This document shows, in pieces, positions 1 through 9,500 of a stretch of DNA of 10,548 bases (the first letter of the stretch is position 1; each line of letters begins with the position of its first letter). Source of the DNA: Auxenochlorella pyrenoidosa (lineage: Eukaryota > Chlorophyta > Trebouxiophyceae > Chlorellales > Chlorellaceae); the NCBI GenBank assembly GCA_001430745.1, contig KQ482018.1:120047-130594 (forward strand), given 5' to 3'. A program made the translations under genes and the position numbers. The notes under the pieces were generated by a model. It made no database searches, was not told the origin of the DNA, and worked only from the letters and a program-made list of their open reading frames with translations.

Positions 1-68
1 AAAGAAGAGAAGAGAAAGGAAGGGTGCGCTCGTGGGCGAAAAGCGTGTGCAGATGTGTGAAGAAGATG

Positions 69-253
69 TGGCCGGCGGCGGCGGCGGCGGCGGTGGCGAT
101 GGCAGAGTTGAGCTTCCCAGCTATCAGGCGCACAGAAACATTGCCGCTGCCCCTCGCAGGTGGCATGTGGCACACGGCAACGGTTCTGTGCGGTTGATAG
201 CTGTGAAGCTCAACTCCCGCCATAGCCACCGCCGCCGTCGCCGCCACCGGCCA
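69..253. repeat. Long imperfect inverted repeat (hairpin), arms ~85-90 bp
   Basis: Arm pairs about a centre near 160.5 include TGGCCGG (69-75) with 247-253, AGTTGAGCTT (105-114) with 206-215, AGCTATCA (119-126) with 195-202, GCACAGAA (130-137) with 184-191, and TTGCCG (141-146) with 175-180. GGC/GCC triplet runs sit in both arms. The loop is ~30 nt or less. Confidence 0.85.
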
Positions 254-280
254 AATTCTCTCCATCAAAGAAAGAGTCTT

Positions 281-297
281 CCGCCTGGGCGCGGAAC
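281..297 (-). repeat. Copy of exon 24 donor edge
   Basis: The stretch matches 451-467 (last bases of exon 24 plus GTGG) at 15 of 17 positions. The copy reads CCCAG|GCGG on the minus strand, so its donor-like position is GC. Confidence 0.5.
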
Positions 298-454
298 GAC
301 AGCAGCGATAGAAAGGGTGCGCCCGTGGGCGCCGGTAGAGGAGACTGGCTGGGGGTGAGCCGCTCCAGCTCCGTATTGCTTGCCTGCTTGCTTGCTTGTT
401 TGGGCTGTCTATCTGCAACGGAGCTTGCGACACAGGCTTGGTCGGACTCCCCAC

Positions 455-502
455 CTGGGCTCGGAACTCCTCCTCGGGCATCTCCTCCAGCCGCTTGGCC
501 AG
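455..502 (-). CDS. IDE: IDE exon 24 of window: LAKRLEEMPEEEFRAQ
   Basis: Acceptor CCTGCAG, donor GTGGGG, 16 codons in phase 0/0. It matches the F.....EM..E.F...x helix of domain 4. The expected next block (conserved K.E....L.EE..RxW.EI) is not found in the remaining 454 bases, so the next exon lies outside the window. Confidence 0.88.
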
Positions 503-3500
503 CTGCAGGGGCGGTGGTGGGGTGGGGTGGGGTAGTGTGGTGGGGGTAGAGAGGGGCAGCAAAGCAGGCCGCGCAGCCCACCCCACCCAGGTATTCACAC
601 AAGTCAAGGCAAGGCCAGACCAGCCAGCAGAGAGTAGCTTGCATGGCAGCAAGACACAGGGGATGCATGGCAGCAAGACCACTGGAACATGCATGTTCTA
701 GTATGCATATGCAGCAAGCTGCTTGCCATGGGCAGGAAGGCCTCCACTCGAGACTCCAGGTAGGCAGCGCTGTGGGCGGTTGACTGCACAGCCGAGGGCA
801 GCAGGCAGGGAAAAGAGGGCTGAGGCGGCCTGGGCATGGTGGGCCCGCCAGCGGCGACCGGAGCAGAGAAAGGGGCAAGTAGGGGCGTGAGGTGCCTGCA
901 GCCTCTTGTTGCCTCCCATGTCGAGAGAGTCCCTCGCCCCTGCCAGCGTGCCACGAGCCCCCACCCACCCCCAACACCCACCCACCCCCACACCCCACCC
1001 GTACCTGCACGATGAACACGATGCTGCGGGCGGTGAGCGTCCAGTAGGCAGTGCAGAACACCAGGTAGCTGCAAGGGGGGGGGTGCGGGGGTTGGGGTTT
1101 AATTGCAGAACACAGAACACCAGGCAGCTGCAGATGGGGGAAGGGGATATTGGGGGTTGAATGGGTGGTGGGGGAGGGGAATTGGGGGGTGGGGGGTAAG
1201 GGGGGGTGGAGAGGCAGGTCCCGCTTTGGGTGATCAACTGGTGACAGTGCTGTAGCCTGCAAGCGAGCGGCGGCACTGCGCTGCCCACACGGCCCCTGCT
1301 GCAAGCTGCAGGCGTGGGGCCGGTAATCAACGGGCTGTGCGTCAGGCCTCGAAACTGCCAGAAGCAGGGGCGCAGCCGCAGAAGCAGGGGGGAGCTGCAG
1401 GTGTGGAGCGCCAGGGAGACGAGCGAGCTTACCCCAGCTGTTCCACCGTGCGCAGCTGGTGGAACGCGTCGCGCTTGCCGATCTGGGTGATCAACTCGGC
1501 CAGGGCGTTCATCTTCAGATCATCGGGCCCAATCTGCCGGGTGCACAGGGGGTTGGGGGCTGGGAGGGGTTAGGGTGGGGAAGCGAGGGGACAGAACGGT
1601 CTGGGCTGGGAAGGGGCAACAGCGAGCCGCTGCGACGGCGTACCCAGCCAAACACAGTTCAATTTACATACACCACGTGGAAGACGACCACCACCAGGGA
1701 CCAAGACACCTAACGTACCAGCAAAAAAGGAAGAAATTCAGGGCGTCAGCACAGAGCCCACCTGGAAGACCACCACAGCCGAGGAGTTGTCATTTGATGG
1801 ATTCGGCCCCGGCATGGCCAGCAGCGCGGGCCGCCCCGGCGACAGAGCCACCACCCGCTGCTCGTTCAGCTGGGAGGGCAGCGGGGGGCGCGCGCCCACC
1901 CTGCAGGTAAGGGACGCGGCGGGGCAGGTGTGCTGGTTCAGGTGCTGCGTCTTGGCAACCCTACGTGTGCCCGCAGCTGGCGCACCGACCAGGGCTGCAC
2001 CCGAGCGCTCCCAACCTGCTGCACCAGCATCGCTTTGGCACGCACGCCGCCTGGACAGAGGTGCCAGAATAGCCTGGCAAGGAAGGCCCTGCCTCGCCGT
2101 GCCGGGCTGTGTTGGCGCTCTGTCCACGCAACGTGTGTGCCAAAGCGATGCTGCAGCAGCAGAGCTTGGGCGCTCCGTGCCGGCACCTGCGCCTTGAGCT
2201 ACGAAACACGGCTGCCAGGGCGAAAGAGAGAGCACCAGAGGACCTCACCTCTCCAAGAGCTGGGCCTGCAGCGAGCGAGCAAAGTCGGTAGCTGCATCAG
2301 CGCTCAGGTTGCCGGCCGCAAACAGCTCCGCCTGGCAGCGGCTGAAGAGGCGGGGGTAGAAGGCCTGCGGCGTGGCAGAGCGCGGGCAGACAAGGATGGA
2401 TGGTCGACCGGGCAGTGCAGGAGGGTTGGGGGTGGGGGTGGGGGCGGCACACACAGCTGATGTATGTACTCAACTCCTGGCCATCAGTGGCAGGTGGGCA
2501 AGTAGCTCCACGAGGCCCACGCACAACCGCAGGCAAGGATGCCTGCTGCCGCGGGCAGCCCCCGCTCACCTCGAGCTGCGCTGCAGTGATGCCGGGCAGC
2601 ACCGCTTCATAGTCTGCAATGTGCCTGCAGAGAGGGAACGCGAGTGCACGAACAGTTTTGGCAAGTGCAATGCAGGGACGCGCAGCGGCAGCGGGCACAC
2701 GCGCGGCAGGCATGGCTAGAGACCAGCCTTCATGCCTACAGACTGCTCGAGACCGCCGGCTGCCCAAAATGCTTGCACCCGCCCTGCGACAGGCCGTGCA
2801 CAGCACGCTGTGACTGTCTCTGCGCACTCGCGTGCCACAGCCTGCAGCGGTGCTGTGCACTCCCGGGCAGGGCTCTCCCCTTTCCCCCGCCAGTAGGCAG
2901 GCAGGCAGGCAGGCAGGCGGGCGGGCAGGCGGCCATTCCAAGCAGGCAGGCAGGCCGGCAAGGGGCAACCAGGCAGCGGTGTCACCAGCGCTTGGCCTCG
3001 CAGAGCACCCCCAGGTTGTACAGAGCCACCTGGTATGGCTGGTCGTACCTGCAAGGAGGCGGCAGCACGGAGGGGGCAAACCCAAAGCAAGGGTTCAGGA
3101 GTTGACACACTGGGGGAGCTGCTTCGTACACCAACGGGTGCATGAGCCCAGCGGCGCCATGCTGGGGTGGGAAGCATGTACGCGGTGGGCCGGGCGAGGA
3201 GGCAGGCAGGCGGGGATGCGGATGTGGGCAGCGGCCGGCCAAGCCCAGCAGCGAGCCGGAACACCCAAACGCACACAAACAAGATTAAAAATTTATAACC
3301 GAGCACTCACTTCATGTTGGCAAAGTCTTTTTGCTTCTTCTCCTTGACCACCTGGAAGCGGTCGGGCAGCACCTGGAAGGCCAGCGCCCTGTCCAGCACC
3401 GTCTGCAGGAGGGAAACAAAACCCAATGAGGTTGGAATTATGGTAATGCTAGCAGAAGGAAAAGGCCAGAAATCGAGGGCCAAACAGGGGAGGCGGCGCT

Positions 3501-6500
3501 CGAAGGCCAGCGCCTTGTCCGGCACCAACTGCAGGAGGGAAATGGAGACTGGCTGTACACAACAGTGTGGGAAAGAAAGACAACGCAAGGACTGTGCAGA
3601 CGTCCAGCTGTGCCAGCGGCCGGGGAGTCGGCAGTGCAGGCTGGGACCCTGAGCAACAACCCACCTATGCCAGCACTGCCGGCATGCCTGCGGACCAGGA
3701 TCCTGTGCACCCCCCACCTGTGCCAGCGCTGCCAGGGTGTCAGAGTAGCCATAGACGGAGATGAGCAGGCCGGCCACCGTGGAGCGCACGCCGTAGTGCA
3801 GGCCCGCCAGCTCAGCGGGGTATGTCAGCTGCACAGAGAGGGGAAGCAGGGTACGCCGGCTCAGCGGGGCAGGTCAGCTGCACAGGGGAAGCAGGGTACG
3901 TGAGCTCAGCAGGCCCGCCAGCAGGCCCAGCAGGCCCGCCAGCGCAGGGGGAGCGGGGTACGCCATAGTGCAGGCCCGCCTGTTCAGCAGTGTCGGATTC
4001 CACGAACAGTGATGAATTTCACGAAGAGACCACGAGAGCACTTCAAAAGAAAAGAAGTGTAGAAGCAAATTGCCCACCTCGCTCAGATAATCGTTGAGCA
4101 GGGCGGCATACAGCTGCGCCAGCACCGCTGCCTCGGGGCTGGCGTAGCCCTCTGCGAAACAAGAAGGAAAAAGAATTCTTGCAGAATGCATTTTATAGTA
4201 GACGTGTTGCTTTTTCTTTTAATAAGCACGGGGCGGCGACAGGGCAGCGACGCGGGGGGCTCGGCTCCAGGGGAGCGCTGCTCGGCAAGGTGCGGGAGGC
4301 GGGGGGCTGGGGTCTGCGGCCGGGCTTGCCGCCATCTCATTTCTTTGGCTGCCAAGCCAGGCGGCCAAGCAGGAAAAATGAGATGGCAGCCAGCCCGTGC
4401 ACAGACCCAAGGCCCCCGCCTCAGTGCCGTCCACCAGGAGCTCCCATTGCCAGGCCAGGCGGCCAAGCGGCCTCGGAAGACCCGGCCCGCGCCAACCAAA
4501 AGCACGCCTCCGGCTCCTCCTCTCATCGTCAGGGCCTCACCTGCCAGCTGCAGGTGCACATACAGCACGGCCTTGGGCACCCGGAAGGAGGAGTCGGGGC
4601 GGTGCCACAGGCGCACCATGGGGGTCTCGTGGATGACCTCGGGCCGAGGGCCGCGGCCCTGCAAAACAGGCAACGCAAAAAGGCGATGAGGGGCGAGGCG
4701 GTGTCGCGTGCTCAGCATGGCTGCAAGCGACTGCTTTCTGCCCAGGGGGCGCGGCCCTGCCCCCTGCAGCAAGGCACGTCGGACGAGCGCGCGGCGCAGG
4801 CAGGACAGCGAGCAGGGGCGGAACGGCGAGCGCAGCTATACCCCCAACACTCGACTGAGAATGCTCAATGTGAGCATCCTGCCATTAGCTCGCTGCATTG
4901 ATATGGCCAGCCTCACCTCCAGCAGCCCAAAGTCAGAGGGGATGAAGGGGTTCTTGTGCGGCAGGTGCAGCTCCGGCAGCGGCGGCCCCTCCCGCCACTC
5001 CTGCAGGGGGCGGTAGGCGGGGCGGGAAGCAGGGCAGAAGGCTGGCCGCACAGCAGGACACTGCTGGGACCGTCACTGAAGCATGGCTTCCAGAGGACAT
5101 GACCAGAGAACACGACCAGAGCCTCTAGCCTGCAGCCAGCCCGCGGCTTTCTTCTGCAGCAGCGCACCTGGTGCCCACCAGCGGTCCTTCCCCACAAAGT
5201 CCCCACACAAAAAGTAATAACTAAAAAGTGCTCGCAGCACCAAGCACGCCGGGCGCGGCACAGCTGCCCCCACCTGCAGCCAGTCGTCGGGCAGGGGCCC
5301 CGCCGTGAACTTCGTGCCATACCATCGCTCCACCTCTGTGCACTCGGGCTGCAGGGCAGGCATGAGGGGGGGCTCGAATCCATTCGAGCCCAGGCGCCAC
5401 AAAGTAGCATCCAGCAGCCTGTGCTAGCAGGCGCGCCGCCCCTCGCGCTGCCACAGCAAGCCACCACGCCACCATGCCTGCTGCACCCCACCTCGAGCGT
5501 CTTTTTTTGTGCCTTTGCCCAAGTTACAGCAGTAGCTGTGCAAAGACCCCACCTCGAGCGTCTTGCTGCTCCACAGCACGCGGACAACACCCAAACTGAC
5601 CCCCAAGTGTCCGTTAGGGGGCCACGCAACCATGCCTGCTGCACCCCACCTCGAGCGTCTTGCTGCTCCACAGCACACGGGCGTTGTCGGGGGTGAGGTC
5701 CGCTACGACCTGCAGGCAGCGGTACCAAGCAGTACTTAGCGGTACCAAAGCACCCACAGTTCAAGTCACGGCGCCCGGCGCCAGCCTGGCAAGGAAGCCA
5801 GTAGCCGGGAGGCCGCCACCCTGCCGCACCAGCCCTACCTCCCATACGACACCTCCCTGTCCCCATTTTCTCAAATCCACAAACGGCCCCGCCTCGCCCT
5901 CCTCCCAGCTTCACCCCTCAGACCATACCCCCCACCTGCGCAATCAGCTCCGGGTCGTATTTCAGGGCCACACCACCCGTAACCCACCCCACACCCACAA
6001 CCGCACACCCCACCCCACCTGCGAGATCAGCTCTGGGTCGTTCTCCAAGCCCCCCCCACCCCCCCACCCCACCCCACCCCACCCCACCCCCACCCCCACA
6101 AACACACACACCACACACGCACACACACACCGCACCTGTGCAATCAGCTCCGGGTCATACTCCAGGGGCACGCTGTAGGCGCCCAGCAGGATGTCGGCAT
6201 CGCTGTACACCTGCCGGGGAGGGGCCGCCAAGGCCACGGCACGAGCCAGTGTGCACAGAGGACGCGCCGGGGGCTGCCTGCTGCTGCACTTTGCTGCCGG
6301 CCTGCTGCTGTGTGCCGCATGCGTGTGCCTAAGGCCTTGAGCGGTTCACCCCCCGTGCACACTGGCTTGCCTGCATGGCCTGCGCCAGCGACGAGGCATA
6401 AGAGTACGGTGCCTGCTTGTCACGGTAGTGAAAGCGCATCTCTGCATGCGCCATGGGGATGCCGCATGGCAAAAAAGGCCAGCGGCAAGTCGGCAGCGGC

Positions 6501-9500
6501 ACAGGCAGCATCGGGGTGGCAGCAGGCGGGGGCAGGGCGTCGCAGAGAGCGGGCCGCCGCCGGCGCGCGGCGGCCGGCACCTGGCGCTTGCCGCCCCGCA
6601 GCCATGCAAGCCTAAGACATTGCACGGAGTGTGCTGGCATCGAAAGGGAGTCGCCAAGAGCTCGCACCCACAGAAGGGAGGGGACAGAGTTGCATGGCCC
6701 CCCTACTGTGCGGACGAGGTCTTCGTGACCCCCTTACAATGCAAGCAAGCCCCGTGCAGTATCCCTTAGCTGCCCTTGGCCCCTGCCCGGGGGTGCACTG
6801 CTCACTCACCCGACAGCTGCCGCATCTCATCCCACACCTGCCTGTTCACGCCGCCAGGCTGGCGCAGCAAATCCAGATACCTGCCGGGTGAAGATGGGTG
6901 GGCGGGCAGCAGCACTCGGGCAAGACATGAGGCTGGCGCAGAGGAGCTGTAGTAGGGATGGCAGCATGCAGACAAGCGACGACGACCACGATCGGCATGC
7001 ACGCATGGCTGGGGCAGCAGGCCCCCAACAGGGCGGCACAGCCGCGCTGCCGGCTGTGCCCGGAACGCGAGACGAACCGCTTGCAGCCCCTGACCTGAAC
7101 ACAACCGCCACAGCCTCCTTCACGTGGGCGTGGCCCTCGTCTGTGAGGTCGATGCGGCACATGAAGAAGGAGCGAGCGCTGCAGGGGGGAGGGCAGCAGC
7201 ACGACGGGTGGGACGAGAGCTTCTGTAGGCTAAAGAGGAGCGGGCCATGCAGGGGGGAAGGGCAGCCGGAGCGGCGCCGGCGCCAGCAAATGCTGGGCTC
7301 AATGCGCACATGGGCATATGAGCTCGACGGCAGAATACAGCTGGCGCGTGCGCAGCCGCAGCTGCCCAGAGGCGCCACCTCCTCACCTGTAGCTCGTGCC
7401 TGCCTCTCCTGCCACCAGGCCGGTGGCCCAGCCGCGCGCCTTGAGCAGCGCAAACGCCGACCCCTCGCCCTCGTGGCTGCAGGCAGCTGGGCATGGGGAA
7501 CGGCACCTCATCAAGGCTGTGCACATGGCGTGTGGAAGTTTGATTCAGGGGGCCCTCAGCAGGCTGCCGCTGTGAGGCAGCCACTGGGCAGCTGGCATGC
7601 AGCAGGCTGTCAGGCCACAGGAAGCAGGCACTCCCATCCAGGCGTCCTTTGTGGCTTCATTTCTGCCGGCTTCCTGCATCCACGCCCCTTCTGGCTGTAC
7701 TCCTCTTCCTTCCTTTATTTAGTGCCCTCTCACCCAAGCAGGTGGCTGACGTAGTGCGAGGGCGCCTGCCGGTAGTGCTGCTGCTCCGGGACGGTGGGCC
7801 ACTGCGGGGGCCGAGGGGGTGGGGGGTCGGGGTGGGTGGGGGTGGGGTGCGTGTGCGTGTAAGTGCGCGCGCGCGCGCGCGCGCGTGCGCGTGTGTGTGT
7901 GTGACAGCGTTTGTGTGCCTGCGGGCAGCACGCTGCAGCATCTGCATTTGCGCTGAGCAGCGCAGCAGAGCGGCCGGCAGCGCCTGTGGCTGATGGCCGC
8001 TTGGCTGCGCTGTACAGCGCAAATGCAGATGCCGCAGCGTGCTGCGCTCGCAGACCGCAGTTTGAGCCCGGGAGCCGCAGCATCAGCTGGAAACCCGCAA
8101 GGCCAGCCCTGGGAGTGGAAGCAGCCTCGGGCGTGCTGGAGGCAGCGCAAATGAGCCCCAAAGAAGTGAGGCAGGCCACCCGCTTCCGCCGAACCCCTGA
8201 GCGTTTTGCGCCCCTGGGCAGCCTGGCCAACAGGGCTTTGTGCACAACCCTGAAGGCAGGTGCATGCCCATGCCCACGGGCAGCACCCATGGTGATGCCG
8301 CGCGGCATGCTGCTTCCCAGCCTCCAGGAGCAGTCCACACACGCCCTCGAGACAGGCCGCGGGGCAGAGGCGCTGCCACGCTCGCAAGGCCGCACAAGGC
8401 CTGCCGTGGAGGCGCACTTGAGGTGCGGACGCGGAGCGCAGCCAGCTCTGCCCCCTTCCTGCGGCTCGCTGCCGGCTGCAGCCCGGCCTGACCGTGTGGC
8501 CGAGGTGCAGCCGCAGCGAACGAGCACGGCAAGGGGAGAGGGGCTGGTGCGCCAGCGGCGAGGCTGCCTGCTGGTGTCCAGGCGGGCAGTCCTGCCAGCG
8601 AGACCCGGTGGCCAGCGAGGCGGTGCGCAAGCTTGTCAAAGGAACTGCGGCGGGGAATCTGCACCCGCATGCCATGCGCCCTGCATGGGCACGCTGTAAG
8701 GGCAGCCGGCAAGCGCGAGCAGCTCCCTGGAGCGGTGCGCTCAGCAAGCTCGCCCGATGCCTCGCCCTGGCTGGGACCCACAAGGGCAAAGCCTGGACGA
8801 ACAACCAAGCTTGCCACCCAGTGAGGAGCCCGCCCGCCGTGCAGCTAGCCGTCGGCAGCCCTGCCCGGCAAGCAGCAGCCCTCCCTGATCAGCCGAGCGC
8901 CCCACATGGCAGGCATACGAGGCCTGCTGCTCGCCTGCATCTCTACAAGCATACGAGGCCTGCGGCTCGCCTGCATCTCTACAAGCATGCAAGGCCGGCA
9001 GCTTGCCTGCAGCGCCATCCCTGGCGATCCCCTTGGCCGAGCGCCATGTCAAGGCAAGACAGGCAGCAGCAACCATCCCTGATGGGCTGTCGCCAAGCGT
9101 GCGCCGCGCCGGGACAAAGCAGCCTGAAAGCACACGAGGCCGGCAGCTTGCCTGCAGCTCAACGCTGTGCCCGTCGCGCTGCGGCACCATGCGGACGAGC
9201 GCGCCGCCCTGCGCCGGCGTGACGGCGTCGGCACCAAAGCGCGGCGGCGCGATGCCGCCGTCGGGCACCGCGTCAAACTTGTCACGCACCAGCGCCTCGA
9301 GATCGTCCAGGGAGTGCCTGCCATGGGGCAGGTGGGCAGCCAGAGGGGTGAGCAGCCAGAATGGTGGACAAGCAGAGGGGCCGGCAGCAAGGGGGATGTG
9401 CAGCTGGACGGGTGAGCAGCCAGGTGGAGGCCAGCACCAGGGCAGCCCAGCAACCAGCAACAAGGTGCAGCAGCAGGCGAGGGCAGAGCGTGCGGGACAA

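Larger units (their letters stand above)
21..331. repeat. Direct repeat pair flanking the 69-253 hairpin
   Basis: AGGGTGCGCTCGTGGGCG at 21-38 recurs at 314-331 with one mismatch. The pair brackets the inverted repeat, so the whole segment may have been duplicated or inserted as a unit. Confidence 0.6.
1..454 (-). other. Partial intron after exon 24, open to the left
   Basis: No M16 domain 4 similarity in any frame. It holds a long inverted repeat (69-253), a direct repeat (21-38 and 314-331) and an imperfect copy of the exon 24 donor edge (281-297). On the minus strand, bases 19 to 1 read as a pyrimidine run, as expected just before an acceptor beyond base 1. Confidence 0.7.
1069..1432 (-). 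other. Intron between exons 21 and 22
   Basis: It holds a copy of the exon 22 acceptor edge (1112-1133), a poly-G-rich plus strand at 1075-1206 (C-rich in transcript), and a 20-bp doublet at 1360-1399. No coding content. Confidence 0.7.
3403..3717 (-). other. Intron between exons 15 and 16, stop-free and a multiple of three
   Basis: The intron is 315 nt, between two phase-0 ends, with no stop in the exon frame. It contains a copy of the exon 16 acceptor edge (3502-3542) and a copy of the exon 15 donor edge (3657-3686). Retention would add 105 residues in frame. I treat it as an intron because the joined exons match the family directly and GT/GCAG borders are good. Confidence 0.75.
7802..9151 (-). 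other. Largest intron (1350 nt), between exons 3 and 4; GC-AG
   Basis: From the acceptor end it holds a C-run tract with a (GC)n/(GT)n alternating tract (7847-7903), an inverted repeat (7919-8053), 8060-8900 GC-rich sequence with long open frames on both strands but no recognised family, and 36-bp units copying the exon 3 donor edge (8915-9022). The splice join across it is supported by gapless alignment to plant IDE. Confidence 0.8.

Noticed and set aside
210..297. An additional IDE exon encoding FRAQAEDSFFDGENLAGG
   Set aside because: FRAQ here is a copy of the exon 24 edge. The following sequence does not match domain 4 (no K.E....L.EE..RxW) and runs into the Gly-rich hairpin arm.
32..358. 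Plus-strand Gly-rich and Arg/His-rich open frame
   Set aside because: It is produced by GGC/GCC triplet runs in the two arms of the 69-253 hairpin; no start context or homologue.
210..1304. 364-residue open frame on the minus strand
   Set aside because: It runs through exons 22-24 and their introns in mixed frames, is Pro/Cys/Ser-rich low-complexity sequence, and has no family similarity outside the real exons.
5370..5391. A tRNA gene
   Set aside because: Only a T-arm-like block is present; no anticodon or D-arm fold can be found around it.
6611..6800. A further inverted repeat in intron 7-8
   Set aside because: Scattered ATTGCA/TGCAAT matches do not line up on a single centre.
7911..8699. 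262-residue plus-strand open frame
   Set aside because: It starts inside the alternating tract, and its N-terminal repeats (ASAFAL... and SANADAA...) are simply the two hairpin arms read through. No recognisable domain.
7719..8804. 361-residue minus-strand open frame as a nested gene
   Set aside because: It overlaps exon 4 in the wrong frame and crosses the inverted repeat and the (GC)n tract. The composition explains its length. It is kept only as a low-interest question.
8915..8986. 36-bp repeats as a CRISPR array
   Set aside because: The units are directly abutting with no spacers, only two are near-identical, and they copy the exon 3 donor edge in a eukaryotic gene.
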